A stretch of DNA of 64,000 nucleotides from Acanthopleura granulata. Its lineage: Eukaryota > Mollusca > Polyplacophora > Chitonida > Chitonidae. The translations under genes were made by a program, and so were the position numbers. Each line of letters starts with the position of its first letter. Position 1 is the first letter of the stretch. Below are positions 34,201 to 47,509 of the stretch, piece by piece. The stretch is taken from contig JABBOT010000080.1 of NCBI GenBank assembly GCA_016165875.1, forward strand, positions 14,662,133-14,726,132. The letters run 5' to 3'. The notes beneath the pieces are model-generated. The model was given only the letters and a program-made list of their open reading frames with translations, was not told the DNA's origin and did not search any database.

Positions 34201-37200
34201 TATGTAAATTTATAACATGAAATGATAAAGAAACTTACTCCAGCCATAACACAATGGCCTGGAAATACTTGGCAAGGTTGTTCATAAATGTACTTGTTGT
34301 AATTAAAACATCTAACATTAAAACAGTGTCCTGTTCCTGTGTTATTACATGTTACACTGACAGTCAACTTAGAACATTTATGTCACAGCTTTTAAACAGC
34401 TGATATCTCCTAGCTCTCAGGTTGGTCAGTCTTCAGATCAGCAACTTGGCAGTATAACACTCCACACTTCCAATGAAGATAATTCAGCAATGAATTCTTA
34501 CAAATTCAAACAGGCTTTTGCATTCAAGAGAGAATTTGGTTATCTTTTTAATGAACAGTGCCTGAGTCATGAGCTGACTGGTACTTTAAAACATTTGTAT
34601 TCTACTCACTTAACACAGCCATTTAAATGGAAATAATTAACTACAGAACATCTCATCACAACAGCTTTTAACTACATGTACAATGGTGAATATATACGTT
34701 CCCAGAGATTGCAACTGTAATTCAAGTCAACTGAATATTGACATCTTGGCAATCTAACAATACAGACAAAGGGACTCAAGCTGTCATCAAGATTATCTCC
34801 CCTTAGTTTGTCACTTTCGCTCAATTCCACTGGCTGCCAACCAGCTTCTCTTCCTACATTTTTCAGAGCTGAAGTTTCAGAAAATACCAGTCATGCATGC
34901 ACTGTTTACATATGATATCAAATCATTTTAAAAAATTAGACTTGGTGACAGAATGACGCATGTCCTCTCTAAGGTTGTTTCTTAGTTAACTTACACATTT
35001 TGTATGAATACATTTTACTATAGGTCATTCTCAAGAATTGTTCATTGGCATGCTGGCGGACAGTTTTATGCCTTTAGATCTTTGGTAAATTATTTTAACA
35101 TGTGTGACCTATGCATATTCACATCATATTTATGGTTAAAAGACAGGTGGTCTTCAAGGAACGTCAGGGTGCGCCAACCACCACATAAGGGTTGTTGGCC
35201 ACTTATTGTCACTGAGGCCACACAAAATGAGAGATATAATTATGTATATGTGCTATCTAACTTAAATCAGGAAGGAGTCTGATTGTGTCTGTAGGCACGT
35301 CTTTCAATTCTCTCCATAACCATTCATCCGACTGACTGCACACTTGCTGGGTTTATGGCTGAAGCCCCCTGAACGTGCAGTTTCTAACATTCGAACACTG
35401 CCTGTTATATAGCAGTCATCTAGACAATGCTAACAGAATACAGACAAAGGCTGTACAGTGCTGTACTGGTAGGAGAAGTCATTGTGGGGAGTTTGAGGCA
35501 GTGGTCTTTAATATCCAAACTGCTTTTGGCAATCCGTGAACAACTGCAACCCTGTGGAGGGGTGAGCAAATGGTGAGCTATGGTAGTAAAAAACACTTGG
35601 TGTGTTCAAGTACCAGCCCGCTGGAGTGGTCTTTGATATGCAAATCGCTTCCCATGATTGGCTATCCGTTTACTATGGGTGGCCACTGCAGCCCTATATG
35701 TGATTGGCTGACCAAATACTCAGCTGACAATGGTCACTGTCTATGTGGATGGTTTAAACATTCTATCACCGTACAGGAAGGCACATGCATCGGCCAGTGT
35801 CGTAGGTCCCTATTACTAGTACAGAGGTGGAAAGATTTCTACAGATAATGTGTGTACCACATAAATTGGTATACAACAAGGTCAATTCTGACACTCTATA
35901 AATCTGGCAAAGCAGCTAGAGAGGCATAAAGCTTATCTAGATAGGTGTCTGCATAAGAAACTGCAGCCCTACAAGAAAGGCTTATAGAAAATCGGTCTTT
36001 ACAGGAACACAGAATGAAGTCAATCTGAACGGGTGTCCACAAAACAGAAAAATGATGACAAATCCGGTAAAATCGCCAGAGGAACCTGGTTATCAACACC
36101 CATCTTGTTCTTCTACACATAGGCAGGCATGTGCAAAAATATTTTAGTCCTACATGGAAGTTTTCCTGATGACAAAAATGGTAAAGTTGGCAAAGTCCAT
36201 AAATGTCAAAAACAAAAAGTCACAGAAACCATGTGTACAAGAAACTGCTGCCCACCATGAAGGCTTTCTGGAGAACATGTGTTTACTACAAAAAATAAAG
36301 TGAAGCTTATATAACTTGTAAATTTTTGCACCAAAAGTCTATCAATTAAAATCATTAAAAAACATTCACAATGGCAATATAACTAAAACAGTTCAACTTT
36401 TCTTCAGTAGGCCCTTTGTAGATGTATACAAATGTAAAAAAAATATGAAAAAAAACAAACCCAAAACATAACATTCTATTGCTGTATATTGGAGCTCAGA
36501 AAAGAAGCTTATAAACCTTCAATTCACGTATGAGTGCTATTATACACGAGTTAACAAAAAGGTTATAACCTTCTATCTGAGTATGTACATTTACACACCC
36601 TACCTTTCACTAGGGGGCAAAAAAAGAAAAACGTAACTTTCGATCCATGTATGACAGCCCAATATACAGGAGCTAACAAAAAAAAAGCTGAAACTTCAAT
36701 CTGAGGATGGGCATTTACACACCATACCATAGACTAGAGACCTAGAGGAAAAAAGCTTAGTCTTCTATCAATGGATTAGAGCCCATTGTACAGGCGCTAA
36801 AGAAAGCTTAACCTTCAATCCATGTATGAGAGCCGATTATACAGGAGCTAAAAACAAAAAACCTTAACTGTGACACCAAAATCGACACCGACACTTCTCT
36901 CCCCTCTCACGATACCTCGCCTTACTTCGTACAGGTGAGGTAATAACAACAAGTTGAATTCAAACAAAGCTGAATAACTTCAATGACTGTCTCCCAGTGG
37001 ACTCTAGATAAGAACCACTGTTTTTGTTTACTTAGCATGTTTCTGTTAACATCAAGAGTTTTATGCTAAAAAGTTCTAAACATCTCCAGAATCTGAATGA
37101 ATTTAAAAAAATACATATGAGGCTAAGAATAGCCCATTAAGACAATGAAGCACATTTACAGTTTATTTGACAGGGACAAGGGTTTTTCTAGCCAATTTCT

Positions 37201-38308
37201 TTTCAGAAACTCAAATTGAACAAATCTGAAAACTCAAAATGTATCGAAAACTCAGTACAAAATCTGTACAAAACTCAACTTTCCGATATTTCCCATGGTT
37301 ACCACGATGCGAAAGTGGCTAGAAATCCCGAGGTGTCACTTTTGGATTAACAGCTTCATCCTGTTGATTTTACCTGGTAAGGTGGAACTAGGCATGGATT
37401 TGGACTTGGCACCTGAGCCCTGAATATGAACAGAGAATTCACAGAGTAAGGACATCCCACTCAATGAAACAGTCACTAAAATTGTGCCTTCCTCATTATA
37501 ACTAAATCATTGCTATGTGGCCTCAAATAATTAATTTCTGGAGCTTTCAAGCTCAAAAATATTTCCATATATATATATATATGTAAACTTGTTTTGATTC
37601 ATGTGTGGTATATTCAACTCAATTCTTACCCTGCCTGGCTATGATCTAAATCAAAAATCCCTTAATTTAACTACATAAGTCGAATATATGGGACTCTGTA
37701 TCAACCATTAGGATTCATACTAAGGTACCACTTCAAAATAAGGTTTCATTAAAATAAAGATAAACTTACATTACATAATACTATAAATACATAATGACTA
37801 GACTTTACTTCTTAAGGTGTGTTAGGATTATAAAATGTTGCCCTTTTGTTTATCAAGCATTTTGTCACAAGACCATGGGTATGTTGTGAAGTAAATTTTA
37901 CCTGGTAAAGCCATCAAATAAATTTGAAGGGTCACATCTTACCAGTGATATTATTTAACAAAATTAGCGCCTTATTCTGTGGCTGTTGCCAACAAAACAT
38001 GATACACAGCCTTTATTGGAACAGACATCAAGTCTTTGTGGTCTGTATAAAACTATACTCACCGATAAATGCTTCACGCTCCTCACAGCTTCCTCTGCAT
38101 CACGTAAAGCCTGCTGTACATCAGCTCTGTCCACTGGCGACAGATGACTGAGTGCTGCGTCCATTCCTTGGGCAGACACAGAGCTGTGTGATGATGGTTT
38201 GCCTGGAACCCTACCCCTACGAGCAGTTGACCCTCTCCCTCTAGACTGAGGCTCATCACAAGGCACAGCATCAGTCTCCATCTCCTCCTGTTGCAGTGCA
38301 CCAGACAT
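31246..38308 (-). CDS. imd: IMD-like adaptor: caspase site, IAP-binding motif, RHIM-like motif, death domain
   Basis: Five coding exons read on the minus strand: 38308-38063, 37419-37374, 33238-33080, 32324-32250 and 31451-31246. They join in phase to 732 bases, 243 residues plus TAA. The ATG is preceded by an in-frame TGA, and a 3' splice site (CAG at 38323-38325) shows that a 5' UTR exon exists upstream. Residues 10-13 are METD, a caspase-8-type site. Residues 14-17 (AVPC) form an IAP-binding tetrapeptide exposed only after cleavage. Residues 20-82 are low-complexity and then helical. Residues 107-122 contain the RHIM-like core IHIG (111-114) followed by ETHVV. Residues about 151-240 form a death domain (LADNVGSGWRRLGRALGL, then YQMVRGWMKK and ATVGVMVKAL). 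Drosophila IMD has the same order and a similar length (273 residues) and links PGRP receptors to FADD, DREDD and DIAP2, leading to NF-kB. RIPK1 shares RHIM plus death domain but has a kinase, which is absent here. It probably acts as a cytoplasmic signalling adaptor; orthology is inferred from architecture. Confidence 0.82.
33270..33440 (-). repeat. SINE-like copy, reversed and degenerate
   Basis: ATTTATTTAATTG, TATTCAAGAATCTTTCACTA and GTGGGAAACATCAGTGCCCA resemble the reversed family tail and centre. It begins about 30 bases upstream of the RHIM-like exon, in the preceding intron. Confidence 0.5.
35490..35715. repeat. Degenerate direct duplication in IMD-like gene intron
   Basis: GCAGTGGTCTTTAATATCCA (from about 35500) and GGAGTGGTCTTTGATATGCA (from about 35624) start two similar stretches, each ending in GCAACCC/GCAGCCC and then GACCAAAT or GAGCAAAT. 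The 92-codon open frame across it has no recognisable domain. Confidence 0.6.
36480..36870. repeat. Compound tandem repeat in IMD-like gene intron
   Basis: Two alternating blocks recur about every 150 bases. One contains CTTCAATCCATGTATGAGAG and ATTATACAGGAGCTAA. The other contains ATCTGAGTATG and CATTTACACACC. Copies are separated by A-rich spacers. Confidence 0.75.
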
Positions 38309-38569
38309 CTTCACATATCAGTCTGTGGAAACAGAAACATGGTCCATGCTGCAGCTAAGGATAGTAATGGACTAGGTTGTAATTTTAACATGGAGAAATG
38401 TGCAGGTGTGGACGAACATCTGGACATTCATCTCAACACTGACTCCATCCCTGCCTCTCTATAAAATCAGCAAAGATTTCTAAGCACCAGCTCTGTAGAA
38501 CTGTTCTCAGTGAGGTATGGTGGCTGACAGCATCAACTTTTGACCGGGACATCCGGGACCCCACCAAGA

Positions 38570-38860
38570 CCGCGGATTTAAAAAAAACGCGAACTCTGTG
38601 ACCCCACGGATGGGGTGCAGGGCTCGGATCTGGGCTTTCTGTGCCTTTTGCATTCTCCACAGTGTCTCGGAGGGTGCCGTTTTAATAAAACCACCACTTT
38701 CGCGGCCCCATGGATGGCAGAGAAGCCGCTGAGGATGTGGATCCGTGCTCTCTGCGCCTTCCATGCTTTCCGGGGGTCAAGTAGGTCACAAAGAGTGTTT
38801 TGACCTCCTTCTGTGGAGAGCGGAAGGCAGGGTTTTTTATAACCGCGCCCCCTGCGTGGT
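38570..38860. repeat. GC-rich direct repeat of about 105 bp upstream of the IMD-like gene
   Basis: Two copies (about 38575-38675 and 38680-38785) plus a partial third share a run of T or A followed by CGCGAACTC or CGCGGCC, CCCCAYGGATGG, GGATCYGKGCT and CTGTGCCTT or CTGCGCCTT. The block is markedly richer in GC than its surroundings. It opens long overlapping frames on the minus strand (for example 38578-38901) that I cannot link to any protein family. It lies in the presumed 5' intron of the IMD-like gene. A strong minus-strand donor at 38934 could end a non-coding first exon. Confidence 0.55.
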
Positions 38861-39204
38861 CGCAGAAGGTACAGTCTATAATGGAAGCTATCAGCAACCA
38901 TAGTGAGGTACTAACGTATGGCATGCAAACTTACCTACATTCAAAAAGTTAGTTCTCTTTCATGTCCTCAATTGTATTATGAGGACTGAGGCTAACTGGG
39001 ATCAATTCCTCAGCTATTTGGCTTTACTCCAGTACCAAATCTATGAGGGTCTTTTGGGAGATATCCTGACCGCACACTGTCTGTTGTTGAATGATAGGTA
39101 CATACTTTTCGAACAAAAATGAATCCAGGTGTCAGAACACATGCAGACTCATATTGTCAGGTAGACAGGTAAGTCCTTTCTGAGCAGTGTTTGCAGCTCA
39201 ATAC

Positions 39205-39310
39205 TGGTGTCAACTGTGGCTCTTACCTCTCGCCTCGGCTGCACACATGATATCCCATGTATATTCCACTGGATAATGGTACGCCAGCCCAAAATTCGCG
39301 ACTCTGTCAT
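39205..39310 (-). repeat. Unnamed interspersed repeat, copy 1 (reversed)
   Basis: The reverse complement reads TTTTGGGCTGGCGTACCATT through GCTGCACACATG-like text to GAGAGGTAAGAGCCAC, matching the other two copies at 39440 and 40985 over about 85 bases. Confidence 0.7.
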
Positions 39311-39439
39311 CACTTGAGAGGAGGCCATTTTTCGTCAACCACAGTTACGGGTATTGAAGAGTTCTCGTTTCCATGACGGCACATGCACGGTAAAACCCGA
39401 AAGAAGCACATCATGGCTAGTTAGTTGTAAAATACCTGG

Positions 39440-39690
39440 CCCTATCGCGAGTATGGCGCTGGTATGCCATTACCCGCTAGAATGTACGTGAGATGTGTGT
39501 GCAGCCAAGCTGAGAGGTAAGAGCCATAGTCAACACTTCCTTTGGGCAGAAAACGTCGTTTAGAAATTTATCTGACTTATCTGACTTAGCGTGAAAGCGC
39601 CTAAGCTCTAGTATTGCTTCTGCTGTGGCCATGATATCCGATATATAAAAGGGGGACTGAAATAGCACCCTGGGACTAATTGTAGGACAA
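39440..39690 (+). repeat. Unnamed interspersed repeat, copy 2
   Basis: Runs from GGCGCTGGTATGCCATTACC through GCTGAGAGGTAAGAGCCATA and TAAGCTCTAGTATTGCT to GACTGAAATAGCACC. It is alignable with copy 3 over about 220 bases. Together with copy 1 it forms an inverted pair. Confidence 0.75.
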
Positions 39691-40438
39691 CATCACACTA
39701 CATGCACAACATGCCAGCAAGTCACTTACAGGAAGCTTACATTCAGGTTTAAATGACGTCTGTTCACTGATCAGAAAAATCTGCTTTAAAATCCAAACTA
39801 GAGCAATAACTGCATGAAATCTTCTTCGTGGACGACAGCATAGCTGCCAAACATATCAGAAACACTGTATACATAGTCATGTACAGATTGAATCTATCTC
39901 CACTCCTATGACACGCGCACATTGGACAGTGCAGAGTGTGAGTCTACCTCAGTTAAACATTGGGTGTGTGGCTTACAGGGCCAGTTTTCTGTGAAATCGA
40001 CGGTTGTTGTTGTACACCAGTCACCACACCACGGTAAAGTTAAAATATTATTTGTCTCACACGGTGTACGCTTGAACTAAATTTACCTTGTTGCCGGTTT
40101 CAAAAGAGATATGGTAATCTTGAATGGTAATCCAAATGACGAAGGACTCGTTGATAACTAGTCACTAGTCAGAAAATGTGAATTCTGTGAAACACTCACC
40201 ACTGGGTCACATTAAAAATGTGATCAGGCCAAGGTATGAGAGACGGATGACAAAGAATACTAAATGTATACACTTTCATTCGAATTCGTTAAATGTTAAG
40301 TTTGAATGATTCCTTTTAAGATAGTCAACAGTAGGACACACCCACTGAAACGCATGGAACAAGCACGCATTGAAGTCCGCTGGATGACATTCGAAACTTC
40401 TGGTTTTTGTACTGACCGATCTTACTAAAAATAGCACT

Positions 40439-40448
40439 GGGACTTCCC
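40439..40448. promoter_or_regulatory. NF-kB-type site upstream of the IMD-like gene
   Basis: GGGACTTCCC fits the kappaB consensus GGGRNNYYCC exactly. It lies about 2.1 kb upstream of the start codon of the IMD-like gene, at the start of whose pathway NF-kB would sit. A degenerate consensus of this kind is expected several times per 64 kb by chance, so this is only suggestive. Confidence 0.25.
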
Positions 40449-40984
40449 ACTCTCGACCAGCGCCCGAGGGAAACCCATACCCATCCATCCACCAGATAGT
40501 GGCGAACCGACCAACGTTCGGACAGAGAGGAAGCAATCGTGACATGGACTTGAAGTCACAACGCTCATTACGCTGGGCGCGATATAACTCCCTCGTCCAC
40601 GGAGATCACCCGGTTATGTTGTTAACATCCAGGTCTCTCGTGCTTTCGATCGAAGTGGGTTACTGTTAAAAATGAAGAGAGAAAGAAATGCATGTAAATA
40701 AATAAATAAATAAATGTCAAATTAAATAAACAACTTATTTCGTGTATTTCAATGCTCAAACTAACATTCACCCGCGTGGACTGACAAGCGCAAATAACTT
40801 AACATCTCTGCGACCGACCGCCAAACTCGCGCCACAACACCCTTTATGTGCTAAACTGGATACAAGGCTGTTATGCACGGATCGAGGACATAAAATAACA
40901 GCTTTTATCATTTTTAATGGAACCATCAGGCAATGCATCGGATAGAGCTTATAGCCTTCGCCTATAGGCTAAATCATTTGTGTT

Positions 40985-41225
40985 TCGTCGCAAATTTTGG
41001 GCTGGCGTGCCATTACCGAGTGGAATATACGTCGCATGTTGTGTGTGCGGCCCAGCTGAGAGGTAAGAACCACAGCTGACGCTCACATCATTCAGAAAGA
41101 ACTTACTTAACCTAGGTGTAAGCACGTAAGCTCTAGAATTGCTGGCAACTGTGGCTATGAAATCCCGTCAGTGTAGTATAGAAAATAAAGGGATTGAAAT
41201 AGCAACCTAGGGCTAGTCTAAATTT
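40985..41225 (+). repeat. Unnamed interspersed repeat, copy 3 (longest)
   Basis: Starts AAATTTTGGGCTGGCGTGCC, includes GCTGAGAGGTAAGAACCACA and TAAGCTCTAGAATTGCT, and ends near GATTGAAATAGCAACCTAGG. It contains no coding frame. Preceding it, 40690-40725 holds an (AAAT)n run. Confidence 0.75.
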
Positions 41226-44200
41226 ATACTGAAGTCAAACAGCTCCGGATAAGGATTTCATAATTGGTTTATTCGTAAAGTTTAAATTTAACCTGTAGGA
41301 GTTCAGCTAGATAAATTTTTAAAAATAATTTTATCAAATTTCTTTATGTTTTCCATCACAACTCACTGGAAAACTCGTATTTGGTATACATGTAGGAAGG
41401 TTTCATTTTGCATTATTTAATCTGGGTATGTTTCTACCAAGTGTCTTGTATCACTGCGTTTCACACATTAATTACAAATTTCTTATACAGGTTTTAAACC
41501 ACATTGCCAGGGTGGGCTGTAGGCTCCTATTTAAACTGGATCTGTTTTGATCAAGCCCCTGGCTTCCAATTAATCAAAATAAATGGAATACAAATCACAA
41601 ATGCAGTGAGTTTTGTGAAATGCGAAGGTTTGCAATAAATCTGGTATACAGGCTCGTGTTGCATGGGGATAGCTGGTGTCTTGTTATAAAACTGAGCGAA
41701 TTCTGTATCAAATTCTATATCAGTTTTCTGGTTTCCATGACATGATTAAAACAGCCGGTTTCATTTGGCGCGACACAATAGAAATTCTATAGGGGGTTTC
41801 ACACATGCAGGTATTCCAAACTTGGAAGACAAGTTCTCACGTGGACTTCCTGCTTAAGTATTGAGCTAAGTGTGTATCAGATTTCAGGATTCTAAAGCAA
41901 CCTATGGAAAACTACATTTTGCGGGTTACGCGTATACCAAGCTGTTAAAAGCAATGGCATTGCGTGTATCAACCCTATCGAGACAGAATTCTCACGTCTA
42001 TGCATGTATGCCGTGAGCACTGAAGCTGCTTGAGGACCAGCCGCAACGGATCTGGCGATGTACTAATCTATGTAGTTTCCTTGCTTCCAACATCGTCGAT
42101 TTTTAAGTCAGGTGCCAGCTTCACCCATGGAGCTACCTGTGGACATGACGTACCTGGTCAAGATAACGCTCACAAAACTGTTACTTATGACTTCACACGA
42201 AAATGTTGTCACGACTGAGCGTTTTAGTGTGACATTCATGTAAGATAAATATGATTATGTAAGCGTATGACAATGGTTCCAGTGCCCTTGAAATTCCTAC
42301 ATGTGCTCAAACCCGCATGTAATATCTCTCGGGCATAAAACTGGAGGCTTATACATGTAGACCTCTATCCAAATGCATTAATTGCTGCTCTGATTTTGGA
42401 ATCTGTATTTTTTTTTATTTTTTTTTAAGTCTAGGTAAATGGTGTTATGTTCGCAAGCCTTTGCATGCCTAAATCTGTATACTACATGCAGGTTACACAT
42501 GAATTCCACATGTTAGGCATTACTCAGCATTTTTCTGTGGAACAGACCCTAAAGGAATGGCCAAGTGTTCAGTATTATTACTAGGAATGGTTTTATCAAT
42601 TTCTCCCAGAAATTCGGTGTATACCTGGAACGCTGGACCGGCTTAAGGCCTTTGTTTGTTATATGTAGACAATGTGTCATTTCCCCATGTCAAGTTATAG
42701 ACGCTACAGACCCACTCAGCACATTCCTCGACTGTGCGAGAAATGTCAACTCTTCGAAACTGTCTTGCGTGGTAATCGAAAGTAAAGTCAACAATTTACA
42801 ATGCCCCCTCTCCCCTCCTTCTTAAACTGTAACTGGACAGATTCAATTACAGCGAATCTGGAGACAGGATGGATATTAAATTTGAAATATACAGTTCACG
42901 ACACTGTTATTCACACTGAAGTACTCATACAGGCTATTACATATGCACAAAGGTTTCTTATATAAAAAACCCGGTGAAAACCACAGCCCTTTGCCAGGTA
43001 CCTGAAAATCCTCTCGACATAAAGCCGCAGTCAAAGCAGCTAGAGCTAAATTCGAACATGCGACCATATTGGCCTGGATTCAAGCTATCTGTAGTAGCGA
43101 AAACATCGCTTTACCTTTATGAGCCAACAGGGCTATGCACTCTGATCTGCTATGTCATCATATTGCCAATGAATGTTAAATGCATATGCGTAGGAAATGG
43201 GTGGCAAGGGTGGCAATTGACCCTCCAGTTTTTGAGGGGGGTGAGGCAACTTTTTCAGGCGAATGTAAAATTATTTCAACATAAAAAGGGGAAATACGCG
43301 TAAGATACAGATATATATTTCAAATTCCTATCATAGCTAGTTTTAGGTAACGAAAATTGCACACAACGCTTCTCCAGCTAGTTGCAGAAGGCAGCTGAGA
43401 GGTTCTGGGATCTAAGTCGCCTTTGGACCATCGCCTAACAGACTGGGATGTAGTATAGTTCCACTACTTTACTACCATGTCAAAATCATATATGATCTTC
43501 TAACGAAAAGGAAAAAAATATGCCGTGTTTTTGAGGGGGGGGGGGTCCTGTCATAATTTTAGTCAGCAGAAGATCACACAAAGCGAATCTGCATACATAT
43601 TAAGATCAGAGCCTCTCGGTCTTCGTCGCCTTTGACCCATTGCATATTTACCTGCAACAACTTCCGCTGCTTCAGTACCCCCCAATTATAAAACCTAACC
43701 CCCCTCCAGGAAGGTGAGTTTGCCCTGAAAAAATCGCCTAATGTCGCCTATTTAGAAAGAAAGCTTCCAGAGCCTATGGCGGGCCCTTGACCTTCTCTTT
43801 GGGAGGGATGCTGTTTCCTTTGGTTGCTTGGGCACAAGATACCACAGCTCGAGAGTGACGCCCTTCCTCCCTTGAAAAAGAGAAAGTACCGAAATATTGA
43901 TGACAAACTTTCCTCCTTGAAAGCAACTCTGACCAGTGGATTGAAAACGCCCATCGAGTTTGCAGATGCAGTGGCATACTTGATTAAAGCCTTATAATAC
44001 GTCACTGTATACCCCTGTATGAAGAACTTATTCCATTCTTCATGTTATATGCGCCTTGTAAGTAAACTATGATAAACTCTAACATACGTTTTATAATTGT
44101 GTTCTGCTAGTGTCATATGTGTAATCCTTATGTTAATCCGACTGATACCTGGTGAGAGCCTTAAATCCATCTGGACTGCTATTCGCATTTCGCCTAATCC

Positions 44201-44270
44201 ATTTTAGGTAAGGGTGAAATCCAAAGTGGGCCCAACGCGAAGACACCAGCCACCCGACATTCCACGAGAA
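41226..44270. other. Intergenic stretch, no supported gene
   Basis: No exon with recognisable similarity. Two related blocks (about 43360-43440 and 43560-43640) share AGAAGGCAGCTGAGAGG/CAGAAGATCACACAA-like starts and a TCGCCTTTGGACC/TCGCCTTTGACCC ending. They are accompanied by G-rich runs near 43235 and 43540, which suggests decayed repeat copies. Confidence 0.4.
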
Positions 44271-44277
44271 TACACGC

Positions 44278-44332
44278 TCCCCCTTCCCCTCCCCCTTCCC
44301 CCCCTTCCCCTCCCCCGTCGCCCCTCGCCCCA
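44278..44332. other. Pyrimidine-only mirror-like tract upstream of beta-tubulin
   Basis: About 55 bases made almost entirely of C and T on the plus strand, in CCCCTTCCCCTCCCCCTTC-type repeats. Such purine/pyrimidine-asymmetric tracts can adopt triplex structures. It lies about 650 bases upstream of the TATA box. Confidence 0.6.
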
Positions 44333-44427
44333 CCGAGTTGTATGAAACGGTCAGCAGAAATATCTTGGCACAAAATGCATGTCTGTGTATAGGCCTATAG
44401 GTCAGGTACTCAAACTTAAGGAGAAAC

Positions 44428-44497
44428 GGCGTAAGTCGGATTCGAACCGGCGAATATCTCAACTGCATTATGACTGATAGACCCCCTTTAGCTATTT
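44428..44497 (-). pseudogene. tRNA-like remnant or SINE head
   Basis: On the minus strand a perfect B box (GGTTCGAATCC, 44448-44438) is preceded by CTATCAGTCATAATGCAG, which resembles the anticodon region of tRNA-Met (CAT). The acceptor and D stems do not pair properly, so it is not a functional tRNA by inspection. It may be a tRNA pseudogene or the head of a SINE. Confidence 0.35.
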
Positions 44498-44979
44498 GTT
44501 TCATCCTCGGTGTAAGATAAGCCGGTTTAGACTAAAACAAAAATCGCCCAGTTTGCTGTGATAATCGAATACCCCTTTTGCAACCTTCCCACCTCCCAAC
44601 CCCAACCTAACCCGCGTTTTGGAAGCTTCCCACGCCTATGAAATATACATTATCATGCTGTTATTTCGACACCACGAGCCTCATACAAATCTGTGAATAA
44701 CAAAGTGGCTTATCGATTGGTGCTTAGCTTAGCGTAATCCACACAGCCCTTTGTCTGTAAGTACCTGTGTTTACGTCACTGCTATACACTGTTATACACG
44801 TAACCGGTATCAACTCGCCCGTATTTGACGATGTCGCTCTCCATGGAAATATCGCTCCGCGGAAAGGCGACAACATGGGTTCAACCGCGTAGGCCTAAAT
44901 CTATAAGTGTAGGCGGACTGATTTTCATCGCGGTTTTGTATACGGTAACTATGTAAACAGTTGGCTGAGATTGCATGCA

Positions 44980-44987
44980 TATAAAAG
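44980..44987 (+). promoter_or_regulatory. TATA box of the beta-tubulin gene
   Basis: TATAAAAG lies 92 bases upstream of the start codon. With transcription starting about 30 bases downstream, the 5' UTR would be roughly 60 bases, in keeping with a short unspliced leader. Next to it is a GCATGCAT palindrome. Confidence 0.75.
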
Positions 44988-45041
44988 GAGAGGCAAGACT
45001 GTGAGCTATCATCAAGCCATTTCTCACCTTTCAAACCATAA

Positions 45042-47406
<2,365 letters not shown>

Positions 47407-47509
47407 AGTTCCGTTCTCATTACAGCACCAGTAAAGTCGATGTAAAGATGGTGCAACATCGAAATGCATGCATGACTCATATATATACATTTACCCCGAA
47501 TATGCAGTA

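Noticed and set aside
35570..35848. 92-codon frame with several cysteines
   Set aside because: It runs across a degenerate direct duplication in an intron of the IMD-like gene, on the opposite strand, without domain similarity.
31246..38308. Assignment as RIPK1, FADD or TRADD
   Set aside because: No kinase domain (RIPK1), no death-effector domain (FADD), and TRADD lacks a RHIM and the caspase/IAP-binding N-terminus. The IMD layout fits best.
38433..38924. Long minus-strand frames as extra N-terminal exons of the IMD-like protein
   Set aside because: The in-frame TGA before the start codon and the acceptor at 38323 show the protein begins at 38308. The frames come from GC-rich repeats.
39640..39655. 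TATATAAAAGG as a TATA box for a plus-strand gene
   Set aside because: It lies within a repeat copy, and no plus-strand exon follows for more than 5 kb.
44428..44497. Functional tRNA gene
   Set aside because: The B box is perfect, but the acceptor and D stems do not pair.
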